Counted from the stretch's first letter, positions 16,692 to 25,737 are shown. The stretch: 64,000 nucleotides of DNA from an uncultured Lachnospiraceae bacterium (GCA_934394565.1 CAKRQV010000006.1:1-64000); one strand, 5' to 3'. The notes: generated by a model not told the origin, from the letters alone. Made by a program: numbers and translations.

Positions 16692-17096
16692 CTACGTCAG
16701 CAGATCGAACAGTGCCCCTGCAGCCTTTCCCAGACAAAGTGCCCATACGATCACCTCCAGCAACACCCGGATCTTTAACCGTCGAAGCAGCACCGCATAC
16801 ATATTGAACAATTCCCCGAGAGCACAGGTCCAGCAACCGACAAACACACCACCAGTCAGACCTATTCCCGCCAGAACCGCTACCGGGAGTGTCGCCCGCA
16901 CGGCACCAAGCTCCAGAAGCATTCCGGTAAAAATACCGCACATGACCAGAGTTTCGTACCAGAGAAGCCGCTTTCCCGTCCCACTGATAGCTGCCACCCG
17001 GGGCACAATACCCAGTGCCAGAATAAAAGCTGCCGTTGCAAAGGATACCGCCAGCCCTCCGCTCATGGCGATCATAGCTGCCACGCAGCGCATCAC
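16692..17096 (-). CDS. spoVAB: Stage V sporulation protein AB
   Basis: A 134-aa integral membrane protein with about four or five helices, similar in length and pattern to B. subtilis SpoVAB (GGLAVSFATAAFILALGIVPRV at the start). It is needed for dipicolinate handling in spores, but its exact role in the channel is unknown. Its GTG or adjacent ATG start overlaps the spoVAA stop, so translation is coupled. Confidence 0.88.
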   Translation of the reverse strand: MMRCVAAMIAMSGGLAVSFATAAFILALGIVPRVAAISGTGKRLLWYETLVMCGIFTGMLLELGAVRATLPVAVLAGIGLTGGVFVGCWTCALGELFNMYAVLLRRLKIRVLLEVIVWALCLGKAAGALFDLLT

Positions 17097-17713
17097 AGCT
17101 TTTCCTCCGGTTGCTCCAGAATCGTCTCCTCTGCCTCCTGCATATACTGTTTCATCTCCATTTCCATCGGGGTCGGCTCATCCTGCAGACGGAATTTCCC
17201 GAAATGATTAAAATACAGCAGCATACCGATGCCAACACCGATGGCAAAGCTGATCTCGATGCCCTTGCTGTCCACAGCTCCCCGCAGTCCCAGATACAGA
17301 TAAATCCGGCTGAACAGACCATTCAGATTTGCCTCATGGATAAACGTCATAAAGGTAAATGCCGAACCGACAAAGATGATACTACTGACCAGAAGACTCC
17401 AGACAAAATCCCGAACTCCCGGTTGTTTCTCAGGCTTTTTATATTCCAGTATCAGTTCCGGATCACCTAAAAATATCAGCGTATATTCCGGATGCACATT
17501 CAGGATCTTCTGTCCGATTTCTCCGGCTGACAATACGCTTCTTCCATATTTTCCGGGCATGATCCTGGCTACCTCTATCGTTCCGATCACATCACATTCC
17601 ATCGCATTCACGCCGTAAATCCCTGCAATATCTGCCACGCAGACCGCCCCGGCAGTCACAACATTATGCCGGGACAGCTGCAGATAGAGTTCTTTTGTGC
17701 CTTTTTCTGTCAT
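17093..17713 (-). CDS. spoVAA: Stage V sporulation protein AA
   Basis: A 206-aa protein with an N-terminal soluble domain (about residues 1-110, including VLSAGEIGQKIL and HPEYTLIFLGDPE) and two C-terminal hydrophobic segments (about 117-137 and 165-185). This is the SpoVAA architecture. AGGAGA precedes the ATG. It lies about 60 bp after sigF on the same strand, which ties forespore sigma-factor production to a forespore membrane channel gene set. Confidence 0.9.
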   Translation of the reverse strand: MTEKGTKELYLQLSRHNVVTAGAVCVADIAGIYGVNAMECDVIGTIEVARIMPGKYGRSVLSAGEIGQKILNVHPEYTLIFLGDPELILEYKKPEKQPGVRDFVWSLLVSSIIFVGSAFTFMTFIHEANLNGLFSRIYLYLGLRGAVDSKGIEISFAIGVGIGMLLYFNHFGKFRLQDEPTPMEMEMKQYMQEAEETILEQPEEKL

Positions 17714-17773
17714 AACGTGCTGTCTCCTGTACTATATTTTATGCGCGTACAGTATCTGCATTCTGTCCAAAAT

Positions 17774-18505
17774 TTATACCTGACATGACAGATTCTGCTG
17801 TTTTCGTATTTTCTGCAGAATTCGTTTTTCCATGCGGGAAACCTGCACCTGCGATATGCCCAGCTTCGTAGCTATATAGGACTGTGTATATTCCTGCTCA
17901 TAACGCATATACAGAAAATGCTTTTCCTGCTGCGAAAGCCCGGCCAACAGCTGATCCAGCAGCATATGGTCCAACACCTTTTTCTGATGATCTGCCGGAT
18001 CCTCCAACCGTTCCAGCAGGGTCAACTGCGTCCCTTCCCCTCGATATACCACCTGTTCCAGGGATTCCACATCCATATTGGCCTCCATGATAAGCGAAAG
18101 TTCCTCCGGATCCACTGCCATTTCCGCTGCTATTTCCTCCACCGTCGGTTCCCGGCCAAGAACCGTTTCCAGTTTTTCTCTGGCCCGGTACATCTGCACA
18201 GCATTTTCCTTTAAGGACCGGCTGACCTTGATCATACTGTTATCCCTGAGATGCCTGCGAATTTCCCCTGCAATCATCGGTACAGCATAGGTAGAAAAAC
18301 AGACACCGTAATCCGGATCAAATTTATCTATAGCCTTTATCAGCCCAATACTGCCAATCTGAAACAGATCCTCCATCTCCACCTTACGGTTGGAAAACCG
18401 CCGGACAACACTCCAGACCAGGCCCATATTTTCCTCTGTCAGTGCATCTCTTGCTTTTTTATCCCCCTGATGTGCCCGTGTCAGCAAAGACAGTGTATCC
18501 GCCAT
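17774..18505 (-). CDS. sigF: RNA polymerase sigma-F factor
   Basis: First forespore-specific sigma factor. Region 2 (NMGLVWSVVRRFSNRKVEMEDLFQIGSIGLIKAIDKFD, with FSTYAVPMIAGEIRRHLRD) binds core polymerase and the -10 element. Region 4 near the C-terminus has an HTH (SYIATKLGISQVQVSRMEKRIL). The 243-aa length fits SigF rather than SigG (about 257-260). It follows spoIIAB by 11 bp and is held inactive by that anti-sigma factor. GGGAGG precedes the ATG. Confidence 0.95.
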   Translation of the reverse strand: MADTLSLLTRAHQGDKKARDALTEENMGLVWSVVRRFSNRKVEMEDLFQIGSIGLIKAIDKFDPDYGVCFSTYAVPMIAGEIRRHLRDNSMIKVSRSLKENAVQMYRAREKLETVLGREPTVEEIAAEMAVDPEELSLIMEANMDVESLEQVVYRGEGTQLTLLERLEDPADHQKKVLDHMLLDQLLAGLSQQEKHFLYMRYEQEYTQSYIATKLGISQVQVSRMEKRILQKIRKQQNLSCQV

Positions 18506-18516
18506 GACACCTCCCT

Positions 18517-18960
18517 TTACGCAAAAGGTATATGGCCGCCGTCAAAGATCTTTTTCATGCGGACCGTCGTGCCCTTTCCCGGCTGAGACTCCACCTTAAG
18601 CTCGTCCATAAAAGCCTCCATAAAGGCAAATCCCATGCCGGAACGGTCCAGCTCCGGCCGTGTCGTATACAAAGGCTCCATTGCCTTCTGGATATCTTTA
18701 ATACCAACACCGTGATCAATCACAGCGACTTCCATCGTCTGTTTATACACACGGCATTCGATGCGCACCTTGTCAACTCTGCCCCTGTAAGCATGAATCA
18801 CAACGTTCGTTACCGCCTCGGAAACCGCTGTTTTCAGATCCGCCACTTCCTCCAGTGTCGGATTCAGCTGTGTGGCAAAGGCTGCCACAGCCACCCTGAC
18901 AAAGCCCTCATTCTGCGAACGGCTGTCAAATTCCAGTATCATTTCATTGGTGTCTTCCAT
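18517..18960 (-). CDS. spoIIAB: Anti-sigma F factor / serine kinase SpoIIAB
   Basis: GHKL-type ATPase that binds sigma-F and phosphorylates SpoIIAA. The N box (EAVTNVVIHAYRG), G1 box (DHGVGI) and G2 box (RSGMGFAFMEAFMD) are intact. With the ATG ending at 18960 the protein has 147 aa, almost identical in length to the B. subtilis protein. An in-frame ATG at 18987 would add nine residues not found in relatives. It is the middle gene of the spoIIA operon. Confidence 0.94.
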   Translation of the reverse strand: MEDTNEMILEFDSRSQNEGFVRVAVAAFATQLNPTLEEVADLKTAVSEAVTNVVIHAYRGRVDKVRIECRVYKQTMEVAVIDHGVGIKDIQKAMEPLYTTRPELDRSGMGFAFMEAFMDELKVESQPGKGTTVRMKKIFDGGHIPFA

Positions 18961-19013
18961 GCTACTGCCCCCTATTCCTTTTTCCATAACTCCCCGTTTT
19001 TCTTTTTAATCTG

Positions 19014-19325
19014 TTACACTCCCCGGATTTCCACAACCTTGCTGATACCAGCCATATCCAGAATTTTCCGTACACGTTCACCGACATGTACAGCATACAT
19101 CTGACCACCCATGTGACTGATCTGCCGGTAACGGCCCATCAACATGCCGATTCCTGAACTGTCCATAAATTCGGTCTGGGAAAAATCCATCTCAATTTCT
19201 GCGATCTTTCTGTACTGCAAAATCTCTTCTGACTGCTGCCGTATGGGCAGCGCTGTATGATGATCCAGCTCTTTTGGCACATGGATCACCATACGCTTTC
19301 CCGTCACTTCCACAGCTTTTTTCAT
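19014..19325 (-). CDS. spoIIAA: Anti-sigma F factor antagonist SpoIIAA
   Basis: STAS-domain protein that, when dephosphorylated by SpoIIE, releases sigma-F from SpoIIAB. The phosphorylated Ser is in the invariant FMDSSGIGMLMGRY (about residue 58). GGAGGG selects the ATG ending at 19325 (MKKAVEV), giving 103 aa, although an open frame continues to 19406. It is the first gene of the operon. I could not identify a convincing sigma-H promoter or Spo0A box in the short space before it. Confidence 0.93.
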   Translation of the reverse strand: MKKAVEVTGKRMVIHVPKELDHHTALPIRQQSEEILQYRKIAEIEMDFSQTEFMDSSGIGMLMGRYRQISHMGGQMYAVHVGERVRKILDMAGISKVVEIRGV

Positions 19326-19374
19326 ACTCGCCCTCCTGTTCCAATATTCACAAGATATTTTCTGTATATAAAAG

Positions 19375-19402
19375 GGATGCACAGCTATATGGCTGTACAT
19401 CC
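19375..19402 (-). terminator. Terminator of the TPR protein gene
   Basis: An 11-bp stem, GGATGCACAGC (19375-19385) with GCTGTACATCC (19392-19402). Read leftward it is followed by CTTTTATATA. Confidence 0.7.
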
Positions 19403-19435
19403 CCAATATCCGAGGTTTTTCTGTTGTATATCGTC

Positions 19436-21061
19436 TTACTGTGCAGTTCCCAACACATCCTCTGCGTTGCCGAGACCACCGTTATCTGTTTCGCCCTGTG
19501 TATCCACAGTACCGTCTCCCGTGGCGGTATCTTCCCCGGTCGTGTCACCTGTGGCATCTGCGGTTGTGTCCGCAGTATCTGTTCCTGTTGTATCCCCGGC
19601 CGTATCTGCGGTATCTGTTCCGGTCGTATCCGCTGTCGTACCACCGTTTCCTGTTTCTTTATTGATAATATCAATAAAGGCCTGGGCATTGGTCGCCCGA
19701 CGGGAATTCGGGAAATTCTTTATGATTGCTTCAAAAACCGTCTTGGCATTGCCATTCTTACCCAGTTCCCTGTAGGACAATGCCAGACACTCCAGCACGT
19801 TGTAATCCGTATCCTTGATATCCATAGCTTTTTGCAGATCATCTGCCGCTGTCTGGTAATCCTTGTCCACATAGGCCTGGACACCCTTTGACTTGTACTG
19901 CTCAAACAGACTGTCCTTGACCTGGCTGTAGATCGAATCGTACAGTATACGGGCATCTACAGAAAGTCCCGTCTCATCGATATTCTCGATAACGTTGAGC
20001 ACGCTATCATAATTGCCCTCTGTATAGGCACTGTAGGCCTTCACCAGATTCTGGTAGCTCTCGACTTCTTTTTTGGCTGCATCGATCTGCTCATTGGCCG
20101 ATGCCACGGTATTTTCAGATTCTGTGATCTGCTCCTTTAACTTGGCAATCTCTGTAGACTGGCTGGCCATAGTGTCAGAATATTCCACAATCTTGGCATT
20201 TGCCGTCTCGTTGATATCCTTTCTTGTGGCAGGAACCACCAGAAACCATACGACCGCAGCGCCGACCAGAAGTCCAAAGCACAGATTGATCAGCGTAGCT
20301 ACTACCGATGTCTCACGGAAAGCCGGCGGCTGAATCACGACATCATTATCGGAAACAAAGATCTCCGGACCTCCCTCTTTGAAGTCATCCGCCTCCCGGT
20401 TACCAAAGGATGGAAGAAGGGATCTGCCACCGGAGCGACTGGAAGTGCCGAGCTGCTCATCGATTTCCTTCATAAAACGCAGCGTCGTCGAATTGGTATG
20501 GTCAATCTTTATTGCTTTTTTCAACACACGACGAGCTTTTTTGTATTCACTGCTGTGCATATAGATCAGTGCCAGCAGATGATATCCCTTGATGAGCTTC
20601 GGATTCTGCTGTAACACCTTTTTCAGCTGGATGATCGCCGTATCCGTATGGCCGGCACGACAGGTTTCCAGCGCTTCGTTGTATTTTTTGATGGAAAGGT
20701 TGATCGTATCCAGCTTATTGGCATTGGCCTGCAGCTGCGCAATAAAATCAGCTGCCAGATTGTCTTTTGTCTGCATATTGTCGCTGATGACCCACTCACT
20801 TAAGGCAGCAACCGCCTCTCCCATCTCAAAATAGACCAGACCTAAAAGATTACGGGCCTGGATATTCCGTTTATTAAATTTCAGACTGCGAACCAGAAGA
20901 TCCACCGCACCGGACAGATCTCGGATCTGGGCCTTTTCCAGTCCCTGATTATAATACAGATCAGAGATCAGATACGCCCGCTTTTGCAGTGATACATCAC
21001 AGCCGCAGCCCGGACAGTAAGAACTTTCATTCAGCTCTGTCTGACATTGTCTACATCTCAT
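19436..21061 (-). CDS. Zinc-ribbon/TPR membrane protein
   Basis: A 541-aa protein of unknown role. Residues 3-22 form a zinc ribbon (MRCRQCQTELNESSYCPGCG, two CxxC pairs). About 40-200 are tetratricopeptide repeats. A transmembrane helix follows near residues 257-280 (LINLCFGLLVGAAVVWFLV). Then come a coiled coil of about 60 residues and a second TPR block in which YQTAADDLQKAMDI is clear. The last 70 residues are an unusual low-complexity Thr/Asp/Gly/Ala tail. The design suggests a membrane-tethered scaffold. Its position before the spoIIA operon need not imply a sporulation role. Confidence 0.75.
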   Translation of the reverse strand: MRCRQCQTELNESSYCPGCGCDVSLQKRAYLISDLYYNQGLEKAQIRDLSGAVDLLVRSLKFNKRNIQARNLLGLVYFEMGEAVAALSEWVISDNMQTKDNLAADFIAQLQANANKLDTINLSIKKYNEALETCRAGHTDTAIIQLKKVLQQNPKLIKGYHLLALIYMHSSEYKKARRVLKKAIKIDHTNSTTLRFMKEIDEQLGTSSRSGGRSLLPSFGNREADDFKEGGPEIFVSDNDVVIQPPAFRETSVVATLINLCFGLLVGAAVVWFLVVPATRKDINETANAKIVEYSDTMASQSTEIAKLKEQITESENTVASANEQIDAAKKEVESYQNLVKAYSAYTEGNYDSVLNVIENIDETGLSVDARILYDSIYSQVKDSLFEQYKSKGVQAYVDKDYQTAADDLQKAMDIKDTDYNVLECLALSYRELGKNGNAKTVFEAIIKNFPNSRRATNAQAFIDIINKETGNGGTTADTTGTDTADTAGDTTGTDTADTTADATGDTTGEDTATGDGTVDTQGETDNGGLGNAEDVLGTAQ

Positions 21062-21072
21062 GTATTTTCCCC

Positions 21073-21225
21073 TTATTTCGTCTTGTCTGACGCATTTTTC
21101 TTGTCCATCATCTCTTTGACGATGTCGATCACATCCGTCAGCTCCTGATTATGGATGGCCTCTTCTACCTCGCCAACCTCCAGGCACGGTTTGAATTTTT
21201 TTAATTCTTCTTCGTAATTAATCAT
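21073..21225 (-). CDS. Small conserved acidic protein, 50 aa
   Basis: An open frame of 50 codons (MINYEEELKKFKPCLEVGEV at its start, ending KNASDKTK) with a strong GGGAGGAG site 5 nt before the ATG. It fits tightly between folC (14 bp upstream) and the TPR gene (11 bp downstream), all on the minus strand, so the three form an operon. It is helix-rich and carries a single Cys. Function is unknown. Confidence 0.75.
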   Translation of the reverse strand: MINYEEELKKFKPCLEVGEVEEAIHNQELTDVIDIVKEMMDKKNASDKTK

Positions 21226-21239
21226 CGGTACTCCTCCCG

Positions 21240-22547
21240 TTACTGTTCTTCTCCGGCAAGATACGCTTTAATCTCTCCCACCAGATACAAAGAACCCACG
21301 CAAAACAGCATACCCTCTCCCTTGTGGCTCTCGGCCAGTCGATATGCTGCTGCCACATCTGCCTGGCTCTCCACCGCCGGACAGCCATGCTTTTTAAATA
21401 TTCCGGCCAGATTCTCAGCCGGTACTTCCCGGTAACCACCAACCTGTGTCGTCACAACATACTGCGGATGGATCCTTTCACAGATCTCAGCAATCATCTT
21501 CTCATACTCTTTGTCTGACACAGCAGAAAACAGCAACGTAATCGGACACTGTGCAGCAAAATGCTCTGCCGTCTCAACAAAACGTGCCACACCGTCTGCG
21601 TTATGCGCGCCATCCAGTACAACACCCGGACGAACTGTCTCCATACGTCCCGGCCAGCTTGTCCTGGCAATTCCCCGGATCAGATCTGTCTCGCGTATTC
21701 CATGGACATCCTTTAATACCAACATCGTCAGATATGCCAGCGAAGCGTTCATCATCTGGTACGGTGCGATATACGGAATCTTTAATACTGTATCCTCACA
21801 ATACTCGCTGTGGAAGCTGAAGGTAATGCCCTCCCGTGTGTTTTCAATGATGCGGTACATGTCCTCTTTCAGCTCGTAAGCCGGTGCTTCCATCTTTTCT
21901 GCCTGCGCACGGATCACATCGGCAGCCGCCTTTACATGACCGTCATAAATGATCGGAATATGCGGCTTGATGATACCTGCCTTTTCCCCGGCAATCGCTT
22001 CGATCGTATCACCAAGAATCTCGGTATGATCCAGGCTGATGGAAGTAATAATCGTGGCTAATGGGGCTTTGACACTGTTGGTCGCATCCAGCCGTCCGCC
22101 GAGTCCCGTTTCCAGCACGCAGAAATCCACATGCTTTTTCTGGAAGTACAGCATGCCCATAACAAACAGCGTCTCAAAATAGCTCGGATGTCCCTCGCCC
22201 GCCGCCATCATTTCATCAATTTTTTCCTTTACCTGGGAAAAGACTTCGACAAAATCCTCTTCGCTCGCCATAACACCATCGATCTGAAAACGTTCTCGAA
22301 TATCCACCAGATGCGGGGAAGTAAAGAAGCCGCAGGAAATGCCCCCGGCCTTAAACATACTGGCCAGATAGGCACAGGTACTTCCTTTGCCGTTGGTACC
22401 TGCCACATGGATCACACGAAACTGATCCTGCGGATTGCCCAGAAGTCCAAGCAGCTTTCTGGTATGCTCCAACGGATGTTTTGTCGAAAATTTTGGTATT
22501 TCTTCTATATATTCTGTTATTTCCTGATAATGCAAAATGATCACCAC
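21240..22547 (-). CDS. folC: Folylpolyglutamate synthase / dihydrofolate synthase
   Basis: Adds glutamate to dihydropteroate or to folates, with ATP. The 435-aa protein has the Mur-ligase-like P-loop HVAGTNGKGSTCAYL (about residues 47-61), the omega-loop FTSPHLVDIRERF, ETGLGGRLDATN and the C-terminal LDGAHNADGV. The frame opens with tandem GTG codons (22542-22547) without a good ribosome site. The start lies in the 3' arm of a 17-bp inverted repeat, so initiation may depend on leader structure or on translation from valS upstream. Confidence 0.92.
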   Translation of the reverse strand: MVIILHYQEITEYIEEIPKFSTKHPLEHTRKLLGLLGNPQDQFRVIHVAGTNGKGSTCAYLASMFKAGGISCGFFTSPHLVDIRERFQIDGVMASEEDFVEVFSQVKEKIDEMMAAGEGHPSYFETLFVMGMLYFQKKHVDFCVLETGLGGRLDATNSVKAPLATIITSISLDHTEILGDTIEAIAGEKAGIIKPHIPIIYDGHVKAAADVIRAQAEKMEAPAYELKEDMYRIIENTREGITFSFHSEYCEDTVLKIPYIAPYQMMNASLAYLTMLVLKDVHGIRETDLIRGIARTSWPGRMETVRPGVVLDGAHNADGVARFVETAEHFAAQCPITLLFSAVSDKEYEKMIAEICERIHPQYVVTTQVGGYREVPAENLAGIFKKHGCPAVESQADVAAAYRLAESHKGEGMLFCVGSLYLVGEIKAYLAGEEQ

Positions 22548-22625
22548 TTTATCTTTTATTATATACTGCGGCTTCTCTTTTCCGAAGCCACAGTACTATA
22601 ATACGTGCAGTGGTGATCATTTGCA
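22531..22625. repeat. Long inverted repeat enclosing a hairpin at the valS-folC junction
   Basis: TGCAAAATGATCACCACT (22531-22548) pairs with AGTGGTGATCATTTGCA (22609-22625), 17 bp with one bulge. Between them, ACTGCGGCTTC (22565-22575) pairs with GAAGCCACAGT (22584-22594). The left arm includes the folC GTG start codons. No T-tract follows the inner stem, so it is a weak terminator. It may instead control folC initiation, or be an old palindromic insertion. Confidence 0.6.
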
Positions 22626-22659
22626 AGTAAATAATATCGCACTTTTAGACTTAAAGTCT

Positions 22660-25305
22660 TTAAAACTGAGCCAGACGCTCTTTGACCTGAGCCATCATCT
22701 GCTCATACTTCTCCAGCTTTGCCTTTTCCTCGTCAACCTTGGCCTGCGGAGCTTTGGACAGGAACCGCTCATTACTCAGCATACCATTGGAACGGGCAAT
22801 CTCTTTTGTCAGACGGGCCTCTTCTTTTTTCAGACGCTCCAGTTCTTTTTCCTTATCAACCAGATCCTCCAGCGGCATGTAAACAACAGCATCAGCAATC
22901 ACTACAGATACCGCATCCTCACCGATACCGGCCTTGTCAGCCTGTACAGTCACACTGCTTGCAAATGCCAGTTTTTCATAAACATCTGTATACTGTGAGA
23001 AATATTCACGCAGCGCAGTATCCGCTGTCACTACGAATACATGTGTCTTTTTGTTCTGCGGTACATTCATCTCATTACGGGTATTGCGGATACCACGTAC
23101 CATCTCTTTGACATGGTTGATGAAAGATACCTCAGCTTCAAAATGCATGGTCTCATCTGTTACCGGCCAGCTCTCGATCATGATCGTCTCTGCTTCCGGA
23201 TGCAGAGTGCAGTAGATCTCTTCTGTGATAAACGGCATGTACGGATGCAGCAATTTTAAGGCCTCGGACAGTACATGGGTCAGTGTCCACAGTGCCGCAT
23301 TGGCATCTGCCGGGTTCTTTTCCTTATCAAACAGACGACTCTTGGCCATTTCAATGTACCAGTCACAGAACTCATCCCAGATAAAATCAAAGATCTTCTG
23401 TACAGCGATACCCAGCTCAAATTTCTCCATATTGGCTGTAACATCACCGATCAGATCGTTTAATTCGGACAAAATCCAGCGGTCAGCCGGTTTAAGATCC
23501 TCTACGGCCGGTTTCTCCGGTGCAGTCCCTCCCATATTCATCATGATAAAACGGGACGCATTCCATACCTTGTTGGCGAAGTTACGGCTGGCCTCTACAC
23601 GCTCCCAGTAGAAACGCATATCGTTGCCCGGTGCATTACCGGTGATCAGGGTCAGACGCAGGGCATCGGCGCCGTATTTATCAATAACCTCCAGCGGATC
23701 GATACCGTTGCCGAGAGATTTACTCATCTTGCGGCCCTGGGAGTCACGTACCAGACCATGGATCAGCACATGCTTGAACGGGGATTTGCCCGTCTGCTCC
23801 AGTGCGGAGAATACCATACGGATGACCCAGAAGAAGATGATGTCGTATCCGGTCACCAGTACATCTGTCGGATAGAAATACTCGTACTCCGGTGTTTTCT
23901 CCGGCCAGCCAAGTGTGGAGAACGGCCACAGGGCAGAGGAGAACCAGGTATCCAGCGTATCCTCATCCTGTGTCAGATGGGTGCAGCCACATTTCGGGCA
24001 TTTTTCCGGCATTCCGATATTGACAACAACCTCGCCGCACTCGTCGCAGTAGTACGCCGGGATACGATGTCCCCACCACAGCTGACGGGAAATACACCAG
24101 TCACGGATATTCTCAAGCCAGTGGGTATAGGTCTTTTCAAAGCTTTCCGGTACGAAGTTCAGATCGTCTGTCTTTACCACTTTCAGTGCAGCCTCGCCCA
24201 TCTCTTTCATGCGGACAAACCACTGCGGCTTGATCATCGGCTCTACGGTCGTATGACAGCGGTCATGTGTACCGACATTGTGTACATGGTCCTCGATGCG
24301 GACCAGCAGTCCCTGGGCCTCCAGATCAGCCACCATGGCTTTTCTGGCCTCGTAACGGTCCATACCGGCATACTTGCCGCCCAGACTGTTGATCGTACCG
24401 TCATCGTTTAAGATATTGATTTCTGCAAGGTTGTGGCGTTTACCAACCTCGAAGTCGTTCGGGTCGTGGGCCGGTGTGATCTTTACGCAGCCGGTTCCAA
24501 ACTCTTTGTCAACATATTCATCAGCGATCACCGGGATCTCTCTGTCGGTCAGTGGCAGCTTTAACATCTTACCGATCAGATCTTTGTAACGCTCATCCTC
24601 CGGATTAACAGCCACAGCGGTATCACCAAGCAATGTTTCCGGACGGGTGGTGGCGATCTCTACGAAACGGCCTTCTTCTCCGACGATCGGGTAATTGATG
24701 TGCCAGAAATGGCCGGCCTGCTCTTCATGCTCTACCTCGGCATCGGAAATGGAGGTCTGGCATGTCGGACACCAGTTGATGATACGGGAGCCCTTGTAAA
24801 TGTAGCCTTTCTTGTACAGTTTCATGAAGACTTCCTCAACGGCACGGGAGCATCCCTCATCCATCGTGAAACGCTCTCTGTCCCAGTCAGCGGAGGAGCC
24901 CATCTTCTTTAACTGGTTGATGATCTTGTTGCCGTACTCGTTTTTCCAGTCCCAGCAGTATTCCAGGAACTTTTCACGCCCGATATCGTTTTTGTCGATG
25001 CCCATTTTTTTGAGCTTGTCGATAACCTTAACCTCTGTGGCGATAGCGGCGTGGTCCGTGCCCGGCTGCCACAGTGCTTCGTAGCCCTGCATACGTTTGA
25101 AACGGATCAGGATATCCTGCATGGTATTGTCCAGGGCATGGCCCATATGCAGCTGGCCGGTAACATTCGGCGGCGGCATAACGATGGTAAATGGTTTCTT
25201 ATCCGGATTGACTTTGGCATGGAAGTAACCGCCGTCTACCCATTTCTGATACAGACGCTCTTCGATGCCCTTGGGATCGTAGGTCTTTGCAAGTTCTTTG
25301 CTCAT
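22660..25305 (-). CDS. valS: Valyl-tRNA synthetase
   Basis: Class Ia synthetase that charges tRNA-Val. The 881-aa protein shows the HIGH signature in PPPNVTGQLHMGHAL (about residues 45-59), the editing domain with TTRPETLLGDTA, a zinc-type CxxC pair (YYCDECGE, KCPKCGC), the KMSKS loop in GRKMSKSLGN, the anticodon-binding helices and a C-terminal coiled-coil tRNA arm. GGAG precedes the ATG. It is controlled by a T-box leader starting near 25701. A palindromic repeat lies between the T-box terminator and the ribosome site. Confidence 0.97.
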   Translation of the reverse strand: MSKELAKTYDPKGIEERLYQKWVDGGYFHAKVNPDKKPFTIVMPPPNVTGQLHMGHALDNTMQDILIRFKRMQGYEALWQPGTDHAAIATEVKVIDKLKKMGIDKNDIGREKFLEYCWDWKNEYGNKIINQLKKMGSSADWDRERFTMDEGCSRAVEEVFMKLYKKGYIYKGSRIINWCPTCQTSISDAEVEHEEQAGHFWHINYPIVGEEGRFVEIATTRPETLLGDTAVAVNPEDERYKDLIGKMLKLPLTDREIPVIADEYVDKEFGTGCVKITPAHDPNDFEVGKRHNLAEINILNDDGTINSLGGKYAGMDRYEARKAMVADLEAQGLLVRIEDHVHNVGTHDRCHTTVEPMIKPQWFVRMKEMGEAALKVVKTDDLNFVPESFEKTYTHWLENIRDWCISRQLWWGHRIPAYYCDECGEVVVNIGMPEKCPKCGCTHLTQDEDTLDTWFSSALWPFSTLGWPEKTPEYEYFYPTDVLVTGYDIIFFWVIRMVFSALEQTGKSPFKHVLIHGLVRDSQGRKMSKSLGNGIDPLEVIDKYGADALRLTLITGNAPGNDMRFYWERVEASRNFANKVWNASRFIMMNMGGTAPEKPAVEDLKPADRWILSELNDLIGDVTANMEKFELGIAVQKIFDFIWDEFCDWYIEMAKSRLFDKEKNPADANAALWTLTHVLSEALKLLHPYMPFITEEIYCTLHPEAETIMIESWPVTDETMHFEAEVSFINHVKEMVRGIRNTRNEMNVPQNKKTHVFVVTADTALREYFSQYTDVYEKLAFASSVTVQADKAGIGEDAVSVVIADAVVYMPLEDLVDKEKELERLKKEEARLTKEIARSNGMLSNERFLSKAPQAKVDEEKAKLEKYEQMMAQVKERLAQF

Positions 25306-25351
25306 GGTAATTCTCCTTTTTGTTTTCTGGTATCTGTAAAGCAGTATGCGT

Positions 25352-25444
25352 AACTATAAAAAACACGCTTTGCGAGTTTTTCATAGTTGTCGCGGCAGTC
25401 GCCAAGGTCTCGTGCAGGCACGGACTTTGGCTCGTTGCTCGCGT
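25352..25444. repeat. 93-bp palindromic repeat, copy 1 (valS leader)
   Basis: The first half forms a stem of about 16 bp (AACTATAAAAAACACGC against GCGAGTTTTTCATAGTT). The second half forms a longer hairpin whose arms are CCAAGG/CTTTGG around CGTGC/GCACG. It is 85% or more identical to copy 3 at 31695-31787 with paired changes in both stems. On the minus strand it directly follows the T-tract of the T-box terminator and precedes the valS ribosome site. Confidence 0.75.
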
Positions 25445-25701
25445 AAAAAAAGCCCTTTGCTTATAAAAAGCAAAGGGCGAATCTTAACCGCTGTACCACC
25501 TTTATTCGATGTGTATACATCCTCATTATCCTGTAACGTGGATCAGACGTGTCCGCTTACCTTTCGCAACACTGTACGGTTCGGCGGGCCGGTTCAAAAG
25601 CTACCTTCCGGATCTCCTCTCCCGGGAACTCTCTCAGCCTGCGGGGCTCCCTCTCTGGCGGCGGCGGATCGCGTACTCCTCTTTCTCACTACCTTTTCGT
25701 A
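25445..25701 (-). ncRNA. T-box leader of valS
   Basis: The conserved T-box/antiterminator AAGGTGGTACAGCGG reads leftward at 25489-25503. It is followed by the terminator GCCCTTTGC/GCAAAGGGC (25470-25478 with 25452-25460) and a seven-T run (25445-25451). A purine-rich stem I with GAAAGAGGAGTA lies near the 5' end. Uncharged tRNA-Val binding should favour the antiterminator and raise valS expression. I could not fix the specifier codon with certainty, so valine specificity comes from the gene. Confidence 0.9.
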
Positions 25702-25707
25702 ACCCCT

Positions 25708-25737
25708 ATCATAAACGCAAGTTCAGGACTTTGTCAA
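25708..25737 (-). promoter_or_regulatory. Promoter of the valS T-box leader
   Basis: TTGACA (25732-25737), an 18-bp spacer and TATGAT (25708-25713), read leftward, put the start near 25701. Confidence 0.7.

Noticed and set aside
25199..25405. Similar short frames (beginning MATAATTM and MATAAKTM) at 25199-25405 and 31341-31874
   Set aside because: They arise because the palindromic repeat copies read through in the same frame. There is no ribosome site and the shared sequence is explained by RNA/DNA structure.
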